Below, one piece after another: positions 59,378 to 64,000 of a stretch of DNA of 64,000 nucleotides (within the stretch, counting starts at the first letter, position 1; each line of letters opens with the position of its first letter). The position numbers and the translations under genes are program-made. Source of the DNA: Candidatus Accumulibacter sp. ACC003 (GTDB lineage Bacteria > Pseudomonadota > Gammaproteobacteria > Burkholderiales > Rhodocyclaceae); NCBI RefSeq assembly GCF_907163085.1, contig NZ_CAJQTX010000005.1, forward strand, positions 310,001 to 374,000, read 5' to 3'. The notes beneath the pieces are model-generated. The model was not told the origin of the DNA. It saw only the letters and a program-made list of their open reading frames with translations, and did not search any database.

Positions 59378-60019
59378 ATGTCCTGTTGTCACCACTACTA
59401 CCTGCCGGGCGAAGGCACCGAAAGCGTCTTCTCGGTCGACATTTCCGCCATCAGCTTCGGCCACGGTGTGCTCAAGGAAGCGGGAGAACACGCCAAAGCT
59501 CTGGGCATGAGCCGGGTCGCGCTGTTTACCGACAAGCGTATCCGGGCACTGCCCTGCCTGGTCGAGGTCGCCGACTCCTTGCGGGCAGCAGGACTCGACG
59601 CGGTGATCTACGACGAGGTCAAGGTCGAACCGACCGATCAATCGTTTCTTGCCGCCGCCAGATTCGCCACCGAAGGCAAGTTCGACGGCTATCTGTCGCT
59701 GGGGGGCGGATCGGTCATCGACACCTGTAAGGCCGCCAAGCTCTACGCCACCTACCCGGCCGAATTTCTCGACTACGTCAATGCCCCCATCGGCAAGGGG
59801 CGGCCGATACCCGGCCCGCTCAAGCCGCATATCGCCTGTCCCACAAGCTGCGGCACCGGGTCCGAGTGTACCGGCATCACGATTTTTGACTTGGTCGCGC
59901 AGCAGGTGAAAACCGGCATCGCGTCGAAGCACCTCAGGCCGTCATTGGCGCTGATCGATCCCGCGACCACCTACACCCTGCCCAAGAATGTCGTCGCCGC
60001 CAGCGGCTTCGACGTGTAA
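59378..60019 (+). pseudogene. Iron-containing alcohol dehydrogenase (HOT-type), truncated by IS3 element
   Basis: An N-terminal 213-aa part of a hydroxyacid-oxoacid transhydrogenase-like Fe-ADH. The NAD-binding [19 protein letters not shown] and the substrate segment [17 protein letters not shown] are intact, but the sequence stops at ASGFDV, where the full protein would continue with the metal-binding half. The TAA stop comes from the left end of the IS3 element. ATG 59378 is used, with GGGGG upstream. The missing C-terminal half, including metal ligands, should lie to the right of the window if the gene was simply interrupted. Confidence 0.85.
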
Positions 60020-60108
60020 AGTGGTCCCCTGAGTCAAGACAAATATCAACCCAGTTTAAGTTGTGCATTTGACTTCGCTAGCAGCTGGACGGCGCTGCCC
60101 CGGTGTTG

Positions 60109-60156
60109 CCTTTGACTCTGCCTTTGACTCTGCCTTTGATGCTGTCGTTGATTTTG
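60109..60156 (-). repeat. 12-bp tandem repeat, four copies, in the IS3 orfB tail
   Basis: Plus-strand units: CCTTTGACTCTG twice, then CCTTTGATGCTG and TCGTTGATTTTG. The unit length is a multiple of three, so the frame is kept; it codes a repeating Lys-Ala-Glu-Ser peptide on the minus strand. Confidence 0.85.
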
Positions 60157-60161
60157 CCTTT

Positions 60162-60214
60162 GCGGGTGGGGCATCGCCTGTGGAGCGTAGCGGAACAGGC
60201 GATGCCCCACCCGC
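60162..60214. repeat. Perfect 20-bp inverted repeat with 13-nt loop (REP-like palindrome)
   Basis: The left arm 60162-60181 (GCGGGTGGGGCATCGCCTGT) is exactly complementary to the right arm 60195-60214, around the loop GGAGCGTAGCGGA. It resembles intergenic palindromic repeats of the REP or MITE kind but lies within the transposase reading frame. It codes the ASPVPLRSTGDAPPA part of the tail. Confidence 0.9.
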
Positions 60215-60381
60215 GCCGCCAAACTTGTCGAGGATCAACGCCCCGCCACCTATGCCGTTTCGATAGACGACGGCGGGTGCCGTGTTGCCCAGCGACTGGT
60301 GCGGACGCTCAGTGTTGTAGAAGGCGAAGTACTCGGTCAGGCCAAGCATCAATTCGCCCATCGTGGCATAGCCCTTCAGAT

Positions 60382-60386
60382 ACACG
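60382..60386. repeat. Left copy of the 5-bp target duplication
   Basis: ACACG on the plus strand (CGTGT on the minus strand). It is identical to 63665-63669. Joining the two flanks and keeping one copy restores the orfB sequence GAGGACGTGTATCTG (EDVYL). Confidence 0.9.
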
Positions 60387-60503
60387 TGTTACGTCCGGCC
60401 CTAATCCAGACTCCGCGGCCCAAGCTTTTCGAGGTTGAAACGATGGCCGAGTCCCATGCTGCAACCGGAAGAGTGATCCCGGCGGCAACGTGGGATGAAG
60501 GCC

Positions 60504-60704
60504 CTACCGATGCGGCAGCAGCGGCAACCGCCAAGGCTCTTCGGGGTCGTACAGATTCATCTGCCGCTGGTGGTAGCGGCGTAGCTGTACGGCATAGCGG
60601 CTTTCGCAAGCGACGGCGAGTTGGTGAAGGAAGTGGCTGAGCGCGGCCACGCTTTCATCGGAGAGGCCGTCGGGGAATAGCGGCTCGGCAGAGCGGCGCT
60701 TCAT
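60504..60704 (-). CDS. Small 66-aa protein, last gene of the transposon
   Basis: Its ATG overlaps the ATPase stop (ATGA 60701-60704). It has a basic N-terminus (MKRRS), a predicted helix (LSDESVAALSHFLHQLAVACESRY), a basic segment (QLRRYHQRQMNLYD) and a short proline-containing end. I recognise no family. The strict coupling to the ATPase suggests it is a real part of the transposition machinery, perhaps a DNA-binding or adaptor protein. Confidence 0.7.
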   Translation of the reverse strand: MKRRSAEPLFPDGLSDESVAALSHFLHQLAVACESRYAVQLRRYHQRQMNLYDPEEPWRLPLLPHR

Positions 60705-61495
60705 CGCAATTCCTCGATCGCCAACTGCAACAGATCGTCGGGCAAATGATTCAGGCCACGCGGCACCGCCAGGCGCATCGCCGTGCGCAGAATTCGCCCG
60801 GCGTGCCGCGGCAAGCCCTTGCTCGCCTGGCGCACGATCTCCAGGCCCGAATCGCTGAGCAGCGTACTGGTACAACCGGCACTCTTCAAACTGTGCTGGA
60901 TCAGCTGCGCGAAGCGCTCGCGTTCGAGCACCGGCTTGAGCTGCACGCGCACCTGAATTCGCCCCGCCAGCGCCGCATAAGGCGCCCGCTCCAGCGTTTG
61001 CGCCAGTGTTGGATGACCGATCAACCAGACCGCCATCACATCGCGCGTATCGAAGGCGAAGTTGAGGAAGGCCGGCAAATCCCGAAAGAACTCCGGCGGC
61101 AGATTCTGCGCCTCATCGATGATCCACACCGGCATCAGCTGACGGCTATCGACCAACTGCAGAATCCGCTCCTTCAGATCGCGCCACAGCTGCGCCCGCC
61201 GATACCCCGGCTCGACACCCAGCGCCCGTGCCAGACCGCGATAGATATCCAGCCGACCAAAGTCGGTCTCCGCCTGATAGATCACCTGATAACGATGCGG
61301 ATTCAGGCCACGGGTCAATTGGCGCAAGGCCGCCGTCTTGCCCACCCCGGGTTCGCCGGTGATCAGGCCGACGCCCGGTGAGTGCAACAACCACGCAAAG
61401 CGCTCGGCCAACTGTCCCAGCGTACCGTCATCCCACAGCTCGGCCGCTTGCTTGCCCAGCGGCGGATGCCGCAAACCAAAGTGCTGAAGGTCCAC
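60701..61495 (-). CDS. Transposition AAA+ ATPase (TniB/ExeA-like)
   Basis: A 264-aa protein. Walker A is GEPGVGKT (residues 47-54) and Walker B is VWIIDEAQNLP (Asp127, Glu128), followed by a sensor-like VWLIGHPTLAQTL. It resembles TniB, IstB-type and ExeA ATPases. In related elements this protein selects target DNA and activates the transposase. The start is GTG 61495, one base after the transposase stop, with GGAG inside the transposase end. Confidence 0.9.
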   Translation of the reverse strand: MDLQHFGLRHPPLGKQAAELWDDGTLGQLAERFAWLLHSPGVGLITGEPGVGKTAALRQLTRGLNPHRYQVIYQAETDFGRLDIYRGLARALGVEPGYRRAQLWRDLKERILQLVDSRQLMPVWIIDEAQNLPPEFFRDLPAFLNFAFDTRDVMAVWLIGHPTLAQTLERAPYAALAGRIQVRVQLKPVLERERFAQLIQHSLKSAGCTSTLLSDSGLEIVRQASKGLPRHAGRILRTAMRLAVPRGLNHLPDDLLQLAIEELR

Positions 61496-61496
61496 C

Positions 61497-62825
61497 TCAC
61501 TCTCCTTCGGGGTCGTAGTACTGCTGATAGATCTGCTCGATCAGATTCGGGCCGCTCGCCCCTTTCTGGGGCGGGCTAGCGTCCGCTGGGTCAGACTGGC
61601 GTCGTTGGCGCGTGGCATTGGCCAGCGCATCGAGTGGCGTCGCCGCACCGATCGATTCCCCTTGCTCGTCCTCGACGCCGATCACCGTCTCGGTATGCGG
61701 ATCGACCACCAGAGACACCGTTTTGCCCGACAGTTCAAAGGGCACCTCGAAGCGTTGTCCCTGATACGATACCGTGCCATCCTTCCTGACCAGTCGCGTG
61801 ACGCGATGCTGGAACAGGGCATCGAGGCTTGCCGCCAACGGCCCCAACGGACGAATCCTGGACAGGTCCTGCTGGTAACGCGCCAACGGCGTCATGCCGG
61901 CGAGACCGGCGTGCGGGCTGCGGTGATAGACCTGTTCAAGCCAGGCCCACAGGCGAGCATTGAGATCGTCCAGGCTGGCGATATGGCGCTCATCGAGTTC
62001 GCTGAGAAACTGATCGCGGCAGCGGCGGTGCCAGCGCTCCAACTTCCCTTTGCCCTCGGGCGCGTACGGCCGACAGTGAATCAGGTGGATGCCCAGCCGG
62101 GCGCAGATCCCTTGCAGCGTCTCGGCGCGGTAGGCGGCGCCGTTATCGACCACCAGCTTGAGCGGAATGCCGCGTTTGAGCACCGCCTGCTTGAGCACGC
62201 CTTCGATATCCAGGGCGGTTTCTCCGGGGCAGAAGGCGCTGTGCGTGAGTAGCCGGGAGGCGTCGTCGAAGAGCGATACGAGATAGCTCTTGGCGAGTTT
62301 GCCGTCGATCGGCACGCGTGGGCCGTGCATCACGTCGCCGTACCAGATCGCCCCCGCTGTCGCGGCGACGAAGCTGCGTTTCTCCTCGGGCAGGCTGGCC
62401 GAGCCGGTGATCCGTGACAGGCCGTGCTGCTGCAGCAGACGGTGAATGGTCGACCGGGCCAGGCGGCCACGGGCGACGGTGCCGGTGGCTTCGAGCAATT
62501 GTCGAATCTGGCACAGCGAGCGCCGCGGGTTGTCGCGCTTGGCGGCGAGAATGGCCGCCTGGGTGGCGGCCGGGAGCTTCGACTGCCCGCGGTCGGCGCG
62601 TGGCTTGGGCGTCAGGCCGTCAAGCTGGCGGAGGCGCCAGGCGTAGTACCACGCCTGAATCGTCTTCTCGCTCAGATAGCGCCGACGGCTGCCGGGGATG
62701 GCGTACTCGCGGCTGGCCAGCTCCCGGAGGAGCTGTTGCAGTTCGCCACGTTCCAGCCGCTCGCGGCTGATCAGGGGACCGAGAACGGACAGGCGAAACA
62801 GGGCTTTCGGATCAATCGGGTTCAT
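61497..62825 (-). CDS. D,D(35)E transposase (rve/integrase core)
   Basis: A 442-aa protein. An N-terminal HTH region (LSEKTIQAWYYAWR, STIHRLLQQHGLSR) is followed by an rve catalytic core with Asp164 (WYGDVMHG), Asp227 (LVVDNGAAY) and Glu263 (GKGKLERWHR), spaced D-62-D-35-E. A C-terminal Mu-type beta domain (GTVSYQGQRFEVPFELSGKTVSL region) and a Gln/Tyr-rich end follow. ATG 62825 has AGGAG upstream; a 22-codon open extension is not conserved. It should recognise the 11-bp ends and make 5-bp staggered joins with the AAA+ partner. Confidence 0.93.
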   Translation of the reverse strand: MNPIDPKALFRLSVLGPLISRERLERGELQQLLRELASREYAIPGSRRRYLSEKTIQAWYYAWRLRQLDGLTPKPRADRGQSKLPAATQAAILAAKRDNPRRSLCQIRQLLEATGTVARGRLARSTIHRLLQQHGLSRITGSASLPEEKRSFVAATAGAIWYGDVMHGPRVPIDGKLAKSYLVSLFDDASRLLTHSAFCPGETALDIEGVLKQAVLKRGIPLKLVVDNGAAYRAETLQGICARLGIHLIHCRPYAPEGKGKLERWHRRCRDQFLSELDERHIASLDDLNARLWAWLEQVYHRSPHAGLAGMTPLARYQQDLSRIRPLGPLAASLDALFQHRVTRLVRKDGTVSYQGQRFEVPFELSGKTVSLVVDPHTETVIGVEDEQGESIGAATPLDALANATRQRRQSDPADASPPQKGASGPNLIEQIYQQYYDPEGE

Positions 62826-62863
62826 AACCACTCCTGGTGATAAATCGGAGCGGTGATCAAACC

Positions 62864-62877
62864 AGAACGGCCGTTCT
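62864..62877. promoter_or_regulatory. Palindromic operator-like site upstream of the transposase gene
   Basis: AGAACGGCCGTTCT is a perfect 14-bp palindrome 38 bp before the transposase start. A half-site (CCGTTCT) recurs at 63612-63618, about 50 bp from the right transposon end. The site could bind the element's zinc/HTH protein or the transposase. Confidence 0.45.
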
Positions 62878-62900
62878 AATGACAGGAGCAAACTGTGTGG

Positions 62901-62922
62901 GGTCCCCGCCCGGGCGGGGACC
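62901..62922. repeat. Perfect 22-bp GC-rich palindrome between transposon genes
   Basis: GGTCCCCGCCC is followed immediately by its exact complement. It lies 33 bp after the zinc-protein stop on the minus strand. It could form a strong hairpin that limits readthrough into the transposase gene, or be a protein-binding site. No U-tract follows. Confidence 0.6.
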
Positions 62923-62954
62923 TCACCGTCTGCCGCTCGTTCGGAATCAGTTCA

Positions 62955-63488
62955 TCACGGGACGCTGATCTGCCGATCAAGCCAGGTCATGGCCTGTGCC
63001 AGGCCGATCGATTCGAATACCCGGCGCCAGAAAGCGCTGCCGTCGACCGTCCGCCCGAGGTCGGCAAAGCGAGCACGCAGGTGAAACTCGAACAGCAGGC
63101 GGCGCTCCTGGAGCCAGGCCCACCAGCGACCGGCGGTGCGCCGCTCGGGCGCCGCGCCGGGTGCGCCGGGGCGATCGGGCGCACCGCTCAGCCGCTGTGC
63201 CAGGACCGCTTGCTGCACTGACCAGTCATACCAGCGGCGCGGCGCGATGCACGCCGGCAGACGCGAACACGTCCGCCGACATCCAGAGCAACAGTAGCGG
63301 CAGATCGGCACCGGATTGAGTGAATCCTGCCCGGCTCGCCGGTCGGCCTTGCGCTCGTAGTGCCCGTGCTGCCAGAGAATCTTCAGGCCGCAATGCGGGC
63401 AGCACGGCGGTCGATACGCTTCGGGGGTTTGCTTGATGGCCTCAAGATGCTGCTCGATCGTCTCGATGCCGGCTACAATTCGCTGCAT
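62955..63488 (-). CDS. Zinc-ribbon/HTH protein, first gene of the transposon
   Basis: A 177-aa protein. Two Cys pairs (CPHCG and CRYCCSGC) with the HGHYERKADRR and CSRLPACIAPRRWYDW context form a zinc ribbon of the kind seen in DUF6431-like and transposase N-terminal domains. A C-terminal helical part (ERRTAGRWWAWLQERR) may be HTH-like. It lacks a catalytic core, so it is likely a DNA-binding accessory or regulator. No clear ribosome site precedes ATG 63488. Confidence 0.72.
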   Translation of the reverse strand: MQRIVAGIETIEQHLEAIKQTPEAYRPPCCPHCGLKILWQHGHYERKADRRAGQDSLNPVPICRYCCSGCRRTCSRLPACIAPRRWYDWSVQQAVLAQRLSGAPDRPGAPGAAPERRTAGRWWAWLQERRLLFEFHLRARFADLGRTVDGSAFWRRVFESIGLAQAMTWLDRQISVP

Positions 63489-63653
63489 GGGCTGGGCGCT
63501 TTGCGGTGTGGTTTGTCTTGATAACTTCCCACGATAGCAGAGTTGTCCCGGCCCTTCTTTCGTTCACTTCGTCCCAACATCCTTCAGGCAGGCCGCCTTC
63601 TTTCGCTCTGACCGTTCTCGGGATGAAGCGCGCCGTCAGACCCGGGAGAGCGG
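63489..63653. other. Right subterminal region of the transposon
   Basis: About 165 bp between the zinc-protein start and the right terminal repeat. It should hold the element's promoter and transposase-binding sites. A CCGTTCT half-site at 63612-63618 matches the palindrome at 62864-62877. I see no ordered array of repeats like the Tn7 end sites. Confidence 0.4.
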
Positions 63654-63664
63654 CGGACGTAACA

Positions 63665-63669
63665 ACACG
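63665..63669. repeat. Right copy of the 5-bp target duplication
   Basis: ACACG, identical to 60382-60386, directly after the right terminal repeat. Confidence 0.9.
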
Positions 63670-64000
63670 TCCTCGTACTTGACGCTGCGCCAGAGGCGCT
63701 CGACGAAGATGTTGTCGAACACGCGCCCCCGCCCATCCATGCTGATGACGACGCCTTCCCGTTTCAGCACCCCGGTGAAGGCTTCACTGGTGAACTGCGC
63801 GCCTTGATCGCTGTTGAAGATTTCTGGCTTGCCGTGGCTACGCAGGGCCTCCTCCAGGCAATCGACACAGAACACCGATTCCATGCTGTTGCTGATCCGC
63901 CAGCTGAGCACCTTGCGGCTATACCAGTCGATCACGGCGACCAGGTAGGCGAAGCCGTGGGCCAGCCGGATATAGGTGATGTCCGTGCTCCACACCTGGT
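63665..64000 (-). pseudogene. IS3 orfB transposase, catalytic part, continuing past the right edge
   Basis: It encodes the DDE core of an IS3-group transposase: WSTDITYIRL (first Asp), FNSDQGAQFTS (second Asp) and NIFVERLWRSVKYEDV (Glu). The frame is open at the right edge, so the upstream part of orfB and orfA lie outside. It is broken after EDV by the transposon; its continuation YLKGYATMG is at 60386. The product as it stands would end in a few codons of transposon sequence (LLRPPLSRV). Confidence 0.87.

Larger units (their letters stand above)
60056..60386 (-). pseudogene. IS3 orfB transposase, 3' part with repeat-derived tail
   Basis: It encodes the end of an IS3-group DDE transposase (YLKGYATMGELMLGLTEYFAFYNTERPHQSLGN region). 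After AVVYRNG the frame runs on for about 65 residues of Gly/Ala/Ser/Lys-rich sequence that is not part of the usual transposase end. This tail is coded by a 20-bp-arm palindrome and a 12-bp tandem repeat. It is cut off from the 5' part of orfB by the transposon at 60387. Confidence 0.82.
60387..63664 (-). mobile_element. Complete 3,278-bp four-gene transposon (TniA/TniB-like)
   Basis: It is bounded by 11-bp perfect terminal inverted repeats (TGTTACGTCCG at 60387-60397; its complement at 63654-63664), starting TG and ending CA, and flanked by a 5-bp duplication. It carries four minus-strand genes: zinc-ribbon/HTH protein, D,D(35)E transposase, AAA+ ATPase and a 66-aa protein. Five-bp duplications and a transposase plus AAA+ ATPase recall Tn402/Tn5053/Tn552 and Tn7-type elements, but there is no TniQ, resolvase or cargo. 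It interrupts the IS3 orfB. I cannot tell whether this family already has a name. Confidence 0.93.
60015..64000 (-). mobile_element. IS3-family element, interrupted and continuing past the right edge
   Basis: The left end lies at about 60015 (TGTAAAGTGGTCCCC on the plus strand), where the Fe-ADH gene breaks off. The orfB transposase is encoded on the minus strand in two pieces, at 63665-64000 and 60056-60386, split by a complete transposon. The orfA gene and the right end are outside the window. The exact left boundary is uncertain by a few bases because the target duplication cannot be compared. Confidence 0.8.

Overview
The window is high-GC DNA with dense, often overlapping genes (many ATGA or GTGA stop/start overlaps). 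It looks like a betaproteobacterial chromosome. The order glnE, yhdP-type gene, nit, tldD, together with metG, the sui1-type gene, a complex I-like NuoM pair and the repeat content, suggests the Rhodocyclales (a relative of Accumulibacter, Dechloromonas or Azoarcus). That placement is an inference from gene content, not from a marker phylogeny.

Layout. At 1-9.3 kb: two tandem NuoM-like membrane subunits, a large Cache/HAMP/PAS/GGDEF/EAL cyclic-di-GMP protein, an AzlCD amino-acid exporter, metG and a small membrane protein. At 9.5-35.2 kb: a surface polysaccharide (O-antigen or capsule type) cluster of 22 genes, all on the minus strand, starting just downstream of a tRNA-Phe gene and its terminator. 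It encodes nucleotide-sugar enzymes (WbpP-like C4 epimerase, WbpM-like and WbjB-like dehydratases, an RmlD-like reductase, a UDP-GlcNAc 2-epimerase, a WecE-like aminotransferase), a Wzx flippase, a Wzy-like polymerase fused to a glycosyltransferase, further glycosyltransferases, methyltransferases, an ATP-grasp enzyme, a WbqC protein and a Wzz chain-length regulator. A decayed IS fragment and a possible wzz remnant lie near its distal end. At 35.7-45.8 kb: a DUF1615 lipoprotein and gamma-glutamyltransferase pair, an RND efflux operon (adaptor, pump, DUF2892 protein) and a tetR-acuI pair sharing a likely operator. At 45.4-59.3 kb: sui1-type gene, glnE, yhdP-type gene, nitrilase-family gene, tldD, a frameshifted mscS-type gene and a membrane-anchored spermidine-synthase-like gene.

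At 59.4-64 kb the chromosome is broken by nested mobile DNA. An iron alcohol dehydrogenase (HOT-type) gene is cut by an IS3-family element. That element's transposase gene is itself interrupted by a complete 3,278-bp transposon with 11-bp TGTTACGTCCG terminal inverted repeats and a 5-bp CGTGT target duplication. Its four minus-strand genes are a zinc-ribbon/HTH protein, a D,D(35)E transposase, an AAA+ ATPase and a 66-aa protein, a TniA/TniB-like logic without TniQ or a resolvase. The distal part of the IS3 transposase gene also carries a perfect 20-bp-arm palindrome and a 12-bp tandem repeat that are translated as a C-terminal tail.

The most interesting items are the nested transposon, the Wzy-glycosyltransferase fusion, a scattered GtrA/GtrB/GT-C-like glycan decoration set, the matched 20-bp motifs upstream of tetR and acuI, and a NuoM paralogue lacking the usual channel Glu and Lys.
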